Below are positions 25,048 to 33,916 of a stretch of DNA of 64,000 bases, piece by piece. The position numbers and the translations under genes were made by a program. Numbering within the stretch: position 1 is the first letter of the stretch; each line of letters opens with the position of its first letter. The stretch covers positions 124,001 through 188,000 of the forward strand of contig NZ_VOBI01000005.1 in the NCBI RefSeq assembly GCF_008369325.1, in the 5' to 3' direction. This stretch comes from Pseudomonas sp. ANT_H12B. GTDB taxonomy: Bacteria > Pseudomonadota > Gammaproteobacteria > Pseudomonadales > Pseudomonadaceae. The notes beneath the pieces were generated by a model. That model was not told the origin of the DNA. It did no database searches and saw nothing but the letters and a program-made list of their open reading frames with translations.

Positions 25048-25533
25048 TCAGAAAATCAGACCCATGCGCCGTTCGTAACCGATCCGGCCCTTGTAGGCTT
25101 CGCCGCTGTCGACCCAGCCGAATTTTGCGTAGAGCGCGATGGCCGATGCGTTGTCGGCATCCACCGACAATTCCAGCCCCCTGATTTCCGGCCAGGCCTG
25201 ACGCGCAACCTCGGGCAGCGCTTGCAGGCAGGCCTTGCCATACCCTTTGCCCTGCGCCCGGTGATCGACTTGCAGCGCATGCAAGGTGGCGCTGTGCTCA
25301 TCGGCCCAGGCGGGCAGCACCGGCGGGCGTTTGAGCAGCAGGAAGGCGACGGGAATATCCTCGGCCAGCAGGGCAAATCCTTTGACGCCGGGGCCGGGTC
25401 TGGACAGCAGGGTGTGCAACGCACCGTGGATGTCGCCGGAGAACTTGATCTGTTCTTTGTGAACTTCGATGGCCTCGACCTGCTGGCGCTGGCGCGCGTT
25501 CAGGCTTTCGTAAGGCACGAGTCGGGTTGTCAC
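25048..25533 (-). CDS. GNAT-family N-acetyltransferase
   Basis: A 161-residue GNAT protein with motif A as LQVDHRAQGKGYGKACLQAL and a C-terminal NASAIALYAKFGWVDSGEAYKGRIGYERRM typical of the superfamily. The substrate is unknown. It lies immediately upstream of the PPOX flavoprotein gene on the same strand, so both likely form a two-gene unit. It is divergent from the ECF42 operon, whose putative promoter lies about 75 bp upstream of its start. Confidence 0.82.
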   Translation of the reverse strand: MTTRLVPYESLNARQRQQVEAIEVHKEQIKFSGDIHGALHTLLSRPGPGVKGFALLAEDIPVAFLLLKRPPVLPAWADEHSATLHALQVDHRAQGKGYGKACLQALPEVARQAWPEIRGLELSVDADNASAIALYAKFGWVDSGEAYKGRIGYERRMGLIF

Positions 25534-25609
25534 TGGAGTGTCCTTTTTCCAACCTAAATGTGTTTCGGATTCTAGCGAGTTTGCGTCCGTGGATTATTTT
25601 TATTTGGGT

Positions 25610-25636
25610 TGTCGATTTGGCTTTTCGCCAGACGAC
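25610..25636 (+). promoter_or_regulatory. Putative ECF42-type promoter
   Basis: TGTCGA (25610-25615), a 17-bp spacer and CGAC (25633-25636) match the motif reported for ECF42 sigma factors (TGTCGA near -35, CGA/TC near -10). It lies about 40 bp upstream of the first gene of the cluster ending in an ECF42-like sigma factor, which implies autoregulation. Confidence 0.6.
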
Positions 25637-25674
25637 TAGAGGTGTCTTCACAACAAAAACCGCGGAGAACCACG

Positions 25675-26100
25675 ATGAACGCTACCAACGAAATCCAGAC
25701 CCTGATCGACACCTATCGCCAGGCAGTCATCGCCAAGGATGTCGAGAAACTCATGACCTTGTATGCCGACGACATCGTCTCCTACGACGCGGTCAAGGCC
25801 CTGCAATTTCGGGGCAAAGCGGCCTACCGCGCGCATTGGCTGGAGTGCATGGAAATATGCCAGGGCGCGCACAAGTTTGACTTCGATCATATGAACATCG
25901 TGGCGGACGAACACATCGCCTTTGCCCATTGGCTGGCCCATTGCGGCGGCACCAACGAGAAAGGCGAAACCCAGGCCTGCTGGATGCGCGTGACTGCCTG
26001 CTATCGGCGCGACGATGGGCAATGGCGCATCGTTCACGAACACTGGTCAGCCCCATTCGACATGACGAGCGGCGCGGCGCTGTTCAATCTGGAACCCTGA
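25675..26100 (+). CDS. NTF2/SnoaL-like domain protein (DUF4440 type)
   Basis: A 141-residue cone-shaped alpha+beta-barrel protein: TLIDTYRQAVIAKDVEKLMTLYADDIVSYDAV is the usual NTF2-like N-terminus, and the C-terminal WRIVHEHWSAPFD strand is typical of DUF4440/SnoaL-like proteins. Such proteins are isomerases, hydrolases or binding proteins; no function can be assigned. The ATG follows GCGGAGAACCACG. It is the first gene of a four-gene cluster with the YCII, SRPBCC and sigma-factor genes and follows the putative ECF42 promoter. Confidence 0.82.
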   Translation: MNATNEIQTLIDTYRQAVIAKDVEKLMTLYADDIVSYDAVKALQFRGKAAYRAHWLECMEICQGAHKFDFDHMNIVADEHIAFAHWLAHCGGTNEKGETQACWMRVTACYRRDDGQWRIVHEHWSAPFDMTSGAALFNLEP

Positions 26101-26168
26101 TCGTCGGTTTTATTCACAGAAGCGCCAATCTGCAGCCATAGTTGATCAGCTCGATCAGGGAGTGCCAC

Positions 26169-26513
26169 ATGAAATATCTATGCCTTGTCTACAGCAGCGA
26201 GCACGAGTTGCACTCGCTGCCCGAAAGCCCCAATGACGCCGAGTGCATGGCCTATGCCGAGGCAATCGAGGGCAGTGGCCGGATGATTTCGGCCGAGGCT
26301 CTGGAGTCGGTCCAGACTGCGACCACTGTACGCATGCGTAACGGGAAAATGTCGATCACCGACGGCCCGTTCGCCGAAACCAAGGAGCAGTTGGCCGGCT
26401 TCTACCTGATCGATGCCAAGGACCTCAACGACGCACTCCAGGTCGCCGGTAACATTCCGGCGGCCCGGGTCGGCTGTGTCGAGGTGCGTCCCGTTCGCCA
26501 GTTGAATCCCTGA
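26169..26513 (+). CDS. YCII/DGPF-domain protein
   Basis: A 114-residue ferredoxin-like-fold protein beginning MKYLCLVY and containing the DGPF signature in MSITDGPFAETKEQLAGFYLIDA. DGPF proteins are the hallmark partners of ECF42 sigma factors, and their genes lie beside the sigma gene in many phyla. Their biochemical role is not established. GGGAG lies 8 nt before the ATG. It is the second gene of the cluster. Confidence 0.9.
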   Translation: MKYLCLVYSSEHELHSLPESPNDAECMAYAEAIEGSGRMISAEALESVQTATTVRMRNGKMSITDGPFAETKEQLAGFYLIDAKDLNDALQVAGNIPAARVGCVEVRPVRQLNP

Positions 26514-26540
26514 ATAAAAATCAAAAAACAGGAGATCCCC

Positions 26541-27032
26541 ATGAGTCCGCAACCCGTTTACAGAAAGCCCGCCGCGTTCGAGTTGTCCATCAGTCGTCTG
26601 ATTGATGCGCCGCGCCGCAAAATCTTCCGCGCCTGGACCGAGCCGGCCTTGCTCGTCCAGTGGTGGGGACCTCACGGCATGACCACCCCCGAGTGCGAAA
26701 TGGACCTGTGGGTGGGCGGCCAGTTTCGCACCCTGATGCGTGCGCCGGACGGCACCGAGTACCCGACCATGGGGGTCTTCCTGGAGATCGTCGCCCCTGA
26801 GCGGCTGGTCTTCACTGACGCGTTCGTTCCCGGCTGGATCCCTTCGGGCAAACCCTTCATGTCAGCTGAAGTGACGCTTGAAGACCGGGACGGCAAGACG
26901 CTTTACACCGCTCGCGCCATGCACTGGTCCGAAGAAGATCGCCAGGCCCATGAGGCCATGGGGTTTCACGATGGCTGGGGGCAAAGCCTGGATCGACTGG
27001 TGACGCTGGTGACCGAAGGCATGCCGGACTGA
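26541..27032 (+). CDS. SRPBCC/AHSA1-family protein
   Basis: A 163-residue START/Bet v1-like hydrophobic-pocket protein: FELSISRLIDAPRRKIFRAWTEPALLVQWWGP is the canonical AHSA1 opening, followed by the VFTDAF strand and the C-terminal helix HDGWGQSLDRLVTLV. It presumably binds a small hydrophobic ligand. A CAGGAGATCCCC leader precedes the start, and the stop overlaps the sigma-factor start by one base, so translation is coupled. Confidence 0.88.
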   Translation: MSPQPVYRKPAAFELSISRLIDAPRRKIFRAWTEPALLVQWWGPHGMTTPECEMDLWVGGQFRTLMRAPDGTEYPTMGVFLEIVAPERLVFTDAFVPGWIPSGKPFMSAEVTLEDRDGKTLYTARAMHWSEEDRQAHEAMGFHDGWGQSLDRLVTLVTEGMPD

Positions 27033-28267
27033 TGCCAGATGCGTCGGTTACGGCTCGGGTCGAGCAGGTTTACCGCGAAGATTCGCGGCGGATTCTGGCG
27101 ACCCTGATCCGCTTGCTCGGCGATTTCGACCTCGCCGAAGAGGCCTTGCACGAGGCATTTTTCGTCGCTGTCGAACGCTGGCAACGTGACGGCGTGCCGG
27201 ACAATCCGCGCACCTGGCTGGTCTCCACCGGGCGCTTCAAGGCCATCGATGTGTTGCGTCGGCGCGCACGCTTCAATGCGTCCCGGCCGATGTTGATCGC
27301 TCAACTGGAGACGCTGGAGCAGGCCGACTGGAGTGACGAAGACGTGGAAGACGATCGCTTGCGCCTGATTTTCACCTGTTGTCACCCGGCACTGGCGGCG
27401 GACGCCCAGGTGCCGTTGACGCTGCGCGAAGTGTGCGACCTGACCACAGAGGAAATCGCCCGGGCCTTTCTGTCTGCACCGGCCACCATTGCCCAGCGCA
27501 TCGTGCGTGCCAAAGCCAAAATCCGTGACGCAAAAATTCCCTATCAAGTGCCTTCCCTGGCCGAGTTGCCTGAGCGTCTCGACAGCGTGCTGCGGGTGAT
27601 TTACCTGGTGTTCAACGAAGGCTATTCCGCGTCCGTTGGTGCGGAACTGACCCGTGAGGAATTGACCCGCGAGGCGATTCGGCTCGCGCGTTTGTTGATG
27701 GAACTGCTGCCCGAACCCGAGGTGATGGGGCTGCTGGCACTGATGCTGCTGCATGAATCCCGACGCCCGGCCCGGACTTCAGCGAGCGGGGAGTTAATCG
27801 TGCTGGATGAACAGGATCGTTCGTTGTGGGACGCCCAGATGATTGCTGAAGGTGGCGCGTTGGTCGAGCGGGCGCTGACGACTCGGCAATTCGGACCTTA
27901 TTGCCTGCAAGCTGCGATAGCGGCGGTACATGCCGAAGGGCCCACGGCGGCGGAAACGGATTGGCTGGAAATTGTGGGTTTGTATGACGTGCTGTTGGCG
28001 TTGGTGCCCTCGCCGGTGATCGAATTGAACCGTGCGGCGGCGATCTCCAAACGGGATGGGCCGTTGGCGGGGCTGGTGTTGGTTGAAGCCATTCTGGATC
28101 GCGGAGAACTGTTGGATTACCACTTGGCGCACTCGGCGCGGGCGGAGTTTTGTCGGCAGTTGGGGCGGGTTGAAGAGGCGAGGGCGGCGTATGAGCGCGC
28201 GCTGGAGCTGACGCAACAGGTGCCGGAGCGGCGGTTTCTTGAAGCGCGGCTAAAGACGTTGGGTTGA
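27032..28267 (+). CDS. ECF42-type RNA polymerase sigma factor with C-terminal extension
   Basis: A 411-residue sigma-70-family factor. Region 2 is EQVYREDSRRILATLIRLLG to RTWLVSTGRFKAIDVLRRRARF, and region 4 is VPLTLREVCDLTTEEIARAFL to TIAQRIVRAKAKIRD. After about residue 175 comes the DUF6596/TPR-like extension that makes this group about twice the size of ordinary ECF factors and replaces an anti-sigma factor as the control element. The neighbouring YCII/DGPF and SRPBCC genes support ECF42 membership. It starts 1 bp inside the upstream stop. Confidence 0.9.
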   Translation: MPDASVTARVEQVYREDSRRILATLIRLLGDFDLAEEALHEAFFVAVERWQRDGVPDNPRTWLVSTGRFKAIDVLRRRARFNASRPMLIAQLETLEQADWSDEDVEDDRLRLIFTCCHPALAADAQVPLTLREVCDLTTEEIARAFLSAPATIAQRIVRAKAKIRDAKIPYQVPSLAELPERLDSVLRVIYLVFNEGYSASVGAELTREELTREAIRLARLLMELLPEPEVMGLLALMLLHESRRPARTSASGELIVLDEQDRSLWDAQMIAEGGALVERALTTRQFGPYCLQAAIAAVHAEGPTAAETDWLEIVGLYDVLLALVPSPVIELNRAAAISKRDGPLAGLVLVEAILDRGELLDYHLAHSARAEFCRQLGRVEEARAAYERALELTQQVPERRFLEARLKTLG

Positions 28268-28294
28268 TCCAAAGTGTGCGGTGGGTATGCGGGC

Positions 28295-28390
28295 CTCTTC
28301 GCGGGCAAGCCTGCTCCCACAGTGGATCGCGTCGGCCACAAAATTTGTGTACGCCATCAATTCCTGTGGGAGCGGGCTTGCCCGCGAAGA
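28295..28390. repeat. REP pair, GCGGGCTTGCCCGC family (inverted)
   Basis: CTCTTCGCGGGCAAGCCTGC...CCCACAG and CTGTGGGAGCGGGCTTGCCC...GCGAAGAG form a 96-bp inverted doublet between the convergent sigma-factor and LysR genes. Confidence 0.9.
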
Positions 28391-28399
28391 GCAGCGCCG

Positions 28400-29254
28400 C
28401 TATTCCAACATTTTGCTTAATAACCAACTCCCCGCCGGCCCCGGTGGATGCAGTCGCGACCACAGTGCATCGACGAAAACCAGTTTCGGATAGCCGCGCA
28501 CGTCCAGCTCCACCAGTGTTCCCGCCCCAAACCGCCCCACCAGCCAACGCGGCAACGGCGCCCAGCCGAATCCACCCTGGGCCATTTCCAGCAGCATCAA
28601 GTAACTCGGCGCCGACCAGACGCGCCCCTTCGCCCGGCTTTCATACGGATTCACGATAGTCGCCAGCCGCAGTTCCCGATGCTGTTGCAGCACCTGCTGA
28701 TCGACATTTTTCAGCCTCGCCAACGGATGTTCATGGGACACGAACAGCGCAATTTCGGTGCGTTCATCGACCGTTGAACTGACCAGGTCCGGCGGGTAAA
28801 TGTCTTGCATCTCGGCGAACGCGACATGCGCTCGACCGCTTTGCACCAGCGCTATCAGGTCATCGCATTCGGCAATCAGGCATTCGAGTTCCAGCTCCGG
28901 ATAACGCTGCTCGAACGCACTCAGTGCTGCTTCGAATCGGTCGGACTGGTAAGTGTCGGAAATCGCCACCGTCAGTTTCGCCTCGACGCCCTGGGACAGT
29001 TGGCTGGCGGTCATTTCCAGACGGCTGGTGGCGGCCAGAATCTCCTCGGCCCGTTGCAGCATGACGTGCCCGGCCGGCGTCAGGCCGGGCTTGCGGGTGG
29101 TGCGGTCGAACAGGGTCAGGTTCAGATCGATTTCCAGGCTGGCCACCGCCGCACTGATGGTCGATTGACTGCGGCCAAGCTTGCGTGCCGCAGCAGAAAA
29201 CGAGCCTTGAGTCGCCGCCTGAACGAAGGCCTGCAACACTTCGTGAGATGCCAT
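28400..29254 (-). CDS. LysR-type transcriptional regulator
   Basis: A 284-residue LTTR: N-terminal winged helix-turn-helix (LQAFVQAATQGSFSAAARKL and GRSQSTISAAVASLEIDL) and a two-lobed effector domain starting near residue 85 (AKLTVAISDTYQSDRFEAAL). It is divergent from the PACE efflux gene with a 89-bp gap, the standard arrangement for a regulator of its neighbour; the co-inducer is unknown. A truncated homologue at 18739-19034 sits next to a truncated PACE gene in the same divergent orientation. Confidence 0.9.
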   Translation of the reverse strand: MASHEVLQAFVQAATQGSFSAAARKLGRSQSTISAAVASLEIDLNLTLFDRTTRKPGLTPAGHVMLQRAEEILAATSRLEMTASQLSQGVEAKLTVAISDTYQSDRFEAALSAFEQRYPELELECLIAECDDLIALVQSGRAHVAFAEMQDIYPPDLVSSTVDERTEIALFVSHEHPLARLKNVDQQVLQQHRELRLATIVNPYESRAKGRVWSAPSYLMLLEMAQGGFGWAPLPRWLVGRFGAGTLVELDVRGYPKLVFVDALWSRLHPPGPAGSWLLSKMLE

Positions 29255-29343
29255 GAACTATCGCCTTGGTCGATGGTTATTGGCTGTGAAGTATCGGTGT
29301 GATGACAGATCATGGCAACCACAGTCACTCAGAGGAGTCGGTC

Positions 29344-29781
29344 ATGAGCGCCAACAAATCCATCACTGAACGTATTTTCCAGGCCGTCGGTTTCGAACTG
29401 TTGGCCATCCTGATCTGTACCCCGTTGCTGGCCTGGATCATGGATAAACCGATGCTCGACATGGGCCTCGTGACCATGGCCATCGCGGCCCTTGCCCTGG
29501 CTTGGAACGTGGTCTTCAACGGCCTGTTCGACCGCTTGCTCGATCGCTTGCAGATCGTGCGTAACGCCTGGGTACGTGTGGTCCATGCGCTATTGTTCGA
29601 AGGCGGTCTGGTCGCGGTCGGTGTGCCGCTGATTGCCTGGTGGCTGAACATCAGCCTGTGGCAGGCGTTCCTGCTGGATATTGGTGTGTTGCTGTTTTTC
29701 CTGCCGTACACCTACGTTTACCACTGGGCGTATGACGTGGTGCGCGAGCGTTTGGTGATGCGCCAGGCTTTCGAGGGATAA
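29344..29781 (+). CDS. PACE-family antimicrobial efflux transporter
   Basis: A 145-residue inner-membrane protein with four helices arranged as two tandem BTP domains (repeat marks AVGFELLAILICTPLLAWIM and HALLFEGGLVAVGVPLIAWW). PACE transporters such as AceI export chlorhexidine and other biocides or short diamines by proton antiport; the glutamate in the first helix (Glu16 in AVGFELLAI) is the expected proton-coupling residue. AGAGGAG precedes the ATG. The LysR gene is divergent and a bidirectional terminator follows. Confidence 0.9.
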   Translation: MSANKSITERIFQAVGFELLAILICTPLLAWIMDKPMLDMGLVTMAIAALALAWNVVFNGLFDRLLDRLQIVRNAWVRVVHALLFEGGLVAVGVPLIAWWLNISLWQAFLLDIGVLLFFLPYTYVYHWAYDVVRERLVMRQAFEG

Positions 29782-29819
29782 AAAAAAGATCGTCCGGGCT
29801 ACGCTCGGACGATCTTTTG
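29782..29819 (+). terminator. Terminator after PACE gene (bidirectional)
   Basis: AAAGATCGTCCG/CGGACGATCTTT hairpin with A- and T-rich flanks. Confidence 0.9.
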
Positions 29820-29833
29820 ATTCTGCCGGTTTA

Positions 29834-30208
29834 TTACAAAAACACTCCGCCCGACGCCTCGACGCGCTGCCCGTTGATCCACTGGCTGCCCGGCGCCAGG
29901 GTGTTCACGGAAATACCGCGGGCACCGAGCTCCTTGGCCTGATAACGCGTCAGCACTTCCATCGCTCCCTCCATTGCTGCGTAAGCGTCGTAACCCGGCA
30001 GGCTGAAGCGGGTCAGACCGCTGGACACATTGCGGATTCGCCCACCGTCCGCGATCAGCGGCAGCAGGTTTTGTGTCAGAAAAAACGGCCCCTTCAAATG
30101 GATATTCATCCGCAAATCGAACTGAGCGACGGTGGTGTCAACGAAGCTCGCATTCAGGTCGATGCCAGCGTTGTTGATCAAAAAATCGAAGTGCTGGCGA
30201 TCAAAAGC
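29834..30208 (-). pseudogene. Short-chain dehydrogenase/reductase remnant
   Basis: The minus-strand frame reads HFDFLINNAGIDLNASFVDT (NNAG motif), then LTRFSLPGYDAYAAMEGAME (catalytic YxxxK region, with Lys replaced by Glu), then VNTLAPG joined directly to SQWINGQRVEASGGVFL. Intact SDRs have about 50 residues between the last two segments, so an in-frame deletion is evident. The glycine-rich NAD-binding N-terminus is missing. It abuts a LysR remnant head-to-head. Confidence 0.8.
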
Positions 30209-30659
30209 TCAGTGAAGGGTTTGATTGCGTGGTTCGAGTCGGCGCGCAGCCGGATCAATCAGTGGTCGCTCGCCGCTTGTGCGACTTTGTCATGGTCAAC
30301 TGCGCCAGCCCCGCCTATCTGGAGCGCTATGGCGTGCCTGAACGGCTCGAAGACCTGGCGCAGCATCGGCTGATCCATTACGTCGGCGTACTGGGCGCGC
30401 GCTCGGAAGGTTTTGTGTACGAAGAAGAGGGCAAGCTGCATCGAGTGCCGATGGCGGGCAGCGTCACGGTGAACAGCACCGACTGTTATGAGTCGGCATG
30501 CAAAAACACCTGCGCAGCGGTGAACTGGTGGCGGTGTTGGCGCAGCTCAGCGCGCCGTCCATGGAGGTCTCGCTGCTGTATGCCCGGCAACGGCATTTGC
30601 CGTTGCGGGTCAGAGCGTTCATGGACTGGTTGGGGCAAGTGATCCAATCCACTACCTGA
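30209..30659 (+). pseudogene. LysR-type regulator remnant
   Basis: The plus strand encodes an LTTR effector domain starting GFDCVVRVGAQPDQSVVARR and continuing through VNCASPAYLERYGVPERLED to VNSTDCYESAC, where the frame shifts and homology resumes as KHLRSGELVAVLAQLSAPSM and RQRHLPLRVRAFMDWLGQVI. About 15-20 residues around the shift and the whole helix-turn-helix half are missing. It faces the SDR remnant, which is the usual divergent arrangement of LysR-controlled dehydrogenases. Confidence 0.8.
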
Positions 30660-30676
30660 AGCACAACACAGTCAAA

Positions 30677-30766
30677 TGTGGGAGCGAGCCTGCTCGCGAT
30701 GGCGTCAGCACATTCGACATTGATGTCGACGGGTGCACCGCTATCGCGAGCAGGCTCACTCCCACA
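30677..30766. repeat. REP pair, GTGGGAGCGAGCCTGCTCGCGA family
   Basis: Inverted copies TGTGGGAGCGAGCCTGCTCG...CGA and ATCGCGAGCAGGCTCACTCC...CACA flank about 40 bp, between the LysR remnant and the phosphate transporter gene. Confidence 0.9.
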
Positions 30767-30782
30767 TGGGAACTGCGGTTAA

Positions 30783-32396
30783 TCAGAAGAGTTGGGTGAA
30801 CAGCCAATACAAACTGCCGGACAACAGAATCGCCGCCGGCAAGGTCAACACCCAGGCCATCAGCAGATTGCGGATGGTCTTCATCTGCAGCCCGCCACCG
30901 TTGGCGACCATGGTCCCGGCCACCCCCGACGACAACACATGAGTGGTCGACACCGGCAGACCGAACATGTCGGCAGCACCGATGGTCAGCATGGCCACGG
31001 TTTCCGCCGAAGCACCCTGCGCGTAAGTCAGGTGGGTCTTGCCGATTTTCTCGCCGACCGTCACCACAATGCGCTTCCAGCCGACCATGGTGCCGAGTCC
31101 CAGCGCGATGGCCACGGCGATCTTCACCCACAACGGAATGAACCGCGTGGCGTTGTCGATCTGTTGCTTGAACAATTGCAGCTTGCCGGTGGTGTCGGCG
31201 TCGAAATTGCCGACCTTGTTTTTGTCCATCAGGCGAATGGTTTCGCTGGTCAGGTACATGTCGTTACGCACGTTGCCCATGGCCTCGGCCGGGACTTTCG
31301 ACAGCGAACCGTAACCCTTCACTTCGTTACCGATGTTGCCGGCCAGTGCGGCGAGGGCGGGGATCAGTTGCGGCGTGACTTCTTTGCTGCGCACGTAATC
31401 GGACAACACTGGGCGCGGGTCGGCCGGCGCCGGTAGCGGGGCACTTTTGACCAGCGCTTGCTGGGTGACTTCGGCCACGGCGGCGAACTGCAGCGCCTGG
31501 TCCGCCGGCATCGTGCGGTTCAGCGCATACGCCATCGGCAGGGTGCCCACCAGAATCAGCATGATCAGCCCCATGCCTTTCTGGCCGTCGTTGGAGCCGT
31601 GGGCGAACGACACGCCAGTGCAGGTGACGATCAACATGCCGCGAATCCACCACGGTGGCGGCGTGTTGCCTTTGGGTGCCTTGTACAACGCGCGATTTTT
31701 GACGAAAGCACGCAGGGCCAGCAGCAACAGCGCGGCAAAACCAAAGCCGATCAGCGGTGACAACAGCAGGGCGTAACCGATTTTGGTCGCCTGTGCCCAG
31801 TCCACGCCGCTGGTGCCATCGCGCCCGTGCATCAGGGCATTGGCGACGCCGACGCCAATGATCGAACCGATCAGGGTGTGCGACGAAGACGCCGGCAAGC
31901 CCAGCCACCAGGTGCCGAGGTTCCACAGGATCGCGGCGATCAACAGGGCGAAGATCATGGCGAAACCGGCGGAGGAACCGACTTGCAGAATCAGCTCCAC
32001 CGGCAGCAGGGCGATGATGCCGAACGCCACCGCGCCGCTGGACAGCAGCACCCCGAGGAAGTTGAAGAACCCGGACCAGGCCACCGCGAAGTTCGGCGGC
32101 AAGGAGTTGGTGTAAATCACTGTGGCCACGGCGTTGGCGGTGTCGTGGAAACCGTTGACGAACTCAAAGCCGAGGGCAATCAACAGCGCCACGCCCAGCA
32201 GCAGAAATGGCGTCCAGGTGGTGACCACGGTGCCGAGTTCGTTCATGTCGTGCATCAGGCTGTAGGCCGTGAACAACAGCCCGCAGCCCAGTACTGCAAA
32301 AAACACCACGATGGTCAGCAGACCGGGTTTTTTATCGAGTTGTGGTTTGGCGCTACTGGCGGGCGCCTGGGCGGCGGTGAAGGAAGGAGTAGCCAT
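30783..32396 (-). CDS. PiT-family inorganic phosphate transporter
   Basis: A 537-residue inner-membrane phosphate:H+ symporter. Both inverted-repeat signatures of the PiT family are present: GFEFVNGFHDTANAVATVIYT near the N-terminus and VSFAHGSNDGQKGMGLIMLI in the centre. A hydrophilic loop (about 330-420) separates the two membrane halves, as in PitA. The ATG at 32396 has AGGA about 10 nt upstream and is preferred to a TTG three codons earlier. It is monocistronic with a REP pair directly downstream. Confidence 0.92.
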   Translation of the reverse strand: MATPSFTAAQAPASSAKPQLDKKPGLLTIVVFFAVLGCGLLFTAYSLMHDMNELGTVVTTWTPFLLLGVALLIALGFEFVNGFHDTANAVATVIYTNSLPPNFAVAWSGFFNFLGVLLSSGAVAFGIIALLPVELILQVGSSAGFAMIFALLIAAILWNLGTWWLGLPASSSHTLIGSIIGVGVANALMHGRDGTSGVDWAQATKIGYALLLSPLIGFGFAALLLLALRAFVKNRALYKAPKGNTPPPWWIRGMLIVTCTGVSFAHGSNDGQKGMGLIMLILVGTLPMAYALNRTMPADQALQFAAVAEVTQQALVKSAPLPAPADPRPVLSDYVRSKEVTPQLIPALAALAGNIGNEVKGYGSLSKVPAEAMGNVRNDMYLTSETIRLMDKNKVGNFDADTTGKLQLFKQQIDNATRFIPLWVKIAVAIALGLGTMVGWKRIVVTVGEKIGKTHLTYAQGASAETVAMLTIGAADMFGLPVSTTHVLSSGVAGTMVANGGGLQMKTIRNLLMAWVLTLPAAILLSGSLYWLFTQLF

Positions 32397-32510
32397 GACG
32401 GACAATCCTGAGGAGGGAGGGAGTGTTCGTCATGATCGTTGCGAAATGTTACAGAGAGGCTGCGCTGAGTCAGTGTTTGGGTTTTTTGCTAATGCCGTCC
32501 GTCCACTACG

Positions 32511-32540
32511 GATCGTTCCCACGCGGAGCGTGGGGCGATC
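32511..32540. repeat. REP palindrome, GATCGTTCCCACGC family (diverged)
   Basis: GATCGTTCCCACGCGGAGCG...TGGGGCGATC, a single element with two arm mismatches, between the phosphate transporter and zntB genes. Confidence 0.8.
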
Positions 32541-32567
32541 GACACGTGTGGGAATGAGCGGGCAGAA

Positions 32568-33590
32568 TCAGTAATCCTGGCGCTTACGAAATGCCCAACG
32601 CCCGGCAATCACGGTAAACGTCGCGACCAGCGCCACCAGTATCCAGAACCCTTCGGGGTCACCGGAAAGTGGTACCCCGCCGACGTTCATGCCAAAGAAA
32701 CCGGCGATGATGTTGATCGGCAGCGCCAGCACCGTCACCACGGTCAGGGTGAACAGCGTGCGGTTGCTCTGCTCATTGAGGTTGGCGGCGATTTCTTCCT
32801 GCAACAACTTGATGCGCTCACCCAGCGCCGTGAGGTCGTTGATGATCAGCGCAAACTCCTCGGTCGATTTGCGCAGCTCCTTGACGTCTTCCTTCTGCAA
32901 CCACTGGGGCGGGCGATTGAGCAGGCGCAGCAACGACCCCGGCTCCAGCGCCAGCAGCCGTTGCAAACGCACCAGCACCCGGCGATTGGCGCCCAGCTCC
33001 GCGCGGTTGGTCGACAGCCGCGAAGACAGCAACTCATCTTCGATCTGGTCAACACTCAGGCTGGTCTTGCGCACGATCTGCGTCAGCACTTCGCCCTGAT
33101 CGCGCAACAGATGCACCAGCAATTCGAGCGGTGAGCGAAAGCACTCACCGGCCTTCACCGAAGAGCGCAACTTGTCCACCGAATGCAGCGGTTGCAGCCG
33201 CGCGCTGATGATCAGACGACTGCGGGCGCAAACCCACAACGTCGAAACATCCGAAGACACCATGCTGCTGAGGTTGAACACCACGTCGTTGACCACTGCC
33301 AGCAACGCCGAATCGACATGCTCGATACGCGTCGAACGCGAGCCTTCGTGCAGCGCCTCGAAAAACTCGTCGGGCAATTCCAGATGACTTTTCATCCAGC
33401 GCTCGCAGGCCGCATGAGCGAGGTTCAGGTGCAGCCAGAGAAACTCTTCGCTGTCGTCCGGCTGTTGCAGGCATTGCAAAGCCTTGGCCGAATCGATCTC
33501 GCGGCCACGTTCGCCAGGGCGAAAACTGAAACCGTAAAGCAGACCGAACAGGTCCGGGTCGCGATGGCTTTGGTCGATGCTGTGGTTCAT
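32568..33590 (-). CDS. zntB: Zinc transporter ZntB (CorA-superfamily)
   Basis: A 340-residue CorA/MIT-superfamily channel. Two C-terminal membrane helices flank the selectivity motif GMNVGGVPL, where GMN followed by GG(I/V)P is typical of ZntB rather than CorA. The long N-terminal alpha/beta domain and the stalk helix (about 235-275) are present. ZntB mediates proton-coupled zinc transport. The ATG at 33590 is chosen because the four upstream codons lack a ribosome site. The ORF ends 28 bp from a REP element. Confidence 0.88.
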   Translation of the reverse strand: MNHSIDQSHRDPDLFGLLYGFSFRPGERGREIDSAKALQCLQQPDDSEEFLWLHLNLAHAACERWMKSHLELPDEFFEALHEGSRSTRIEHVDSALLAVVNDVVFNLSSMVSSDVSTLWVCARSRLIISARLQPLHSVDKLRSSVKAGECFRSPLELLVHLLRDQGEVLTQIVRKTSLSVDQIEDELLSSRLSTNRAELGANRRVLVRLQRLLALEPGSLLRLLNRPPQWLQKEDVKELRKSTEEFALIINDLTALGERIKLLQEEIAANLNEQSNRTLFTLTVVTVLALPINIIAGFFGMNVGGVPLSGDPEGFWILVALVATFTVIAGRWAFRKRQDY

Positions 33591-33916
33591 GAGGGCTCGC
33601 AAGAGGAGGCGCCTGTCGCGGGTTTCACAGGTTCACTTGAGCCGCATCATCGCAAGGCTGTTTGACGTTTTTGTGACGGTTCGGCGATGAGCGAATCGCC
33701 TTGTATCGCGCTCAGACCGAGCAACTGCACATGGCCCAGATCAATCAAAAAAGCGCCGATGCAAAAGCTGCGGATGTCGCGACGGAGGCGGTGTTGCTGA
33801 CGTTGCAAAATTGCGGTCCCAGTCCGGCGCGTTGGTCAGTACGTCTGTCGGTCGAGGTATTCAACAGTAAATCGTCTGCGAGTCACGCTAACGAGATCAA
33901 GGTGTGGAGGCTGTTA
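33591..33916. other. Intergenic region upstream of zntB
   Basis: 326 bp. Only a short open frame (33701-33970, plus strand) crosses it; its composition is irregular, it has no Shine-Dalgarno sequence and it runs antisense into the histidine kinase 3' end, so I do not call it a gene. The zntB promoter should lie near 33600-33680; no specific operator was recognised. Confidence 0.5.
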
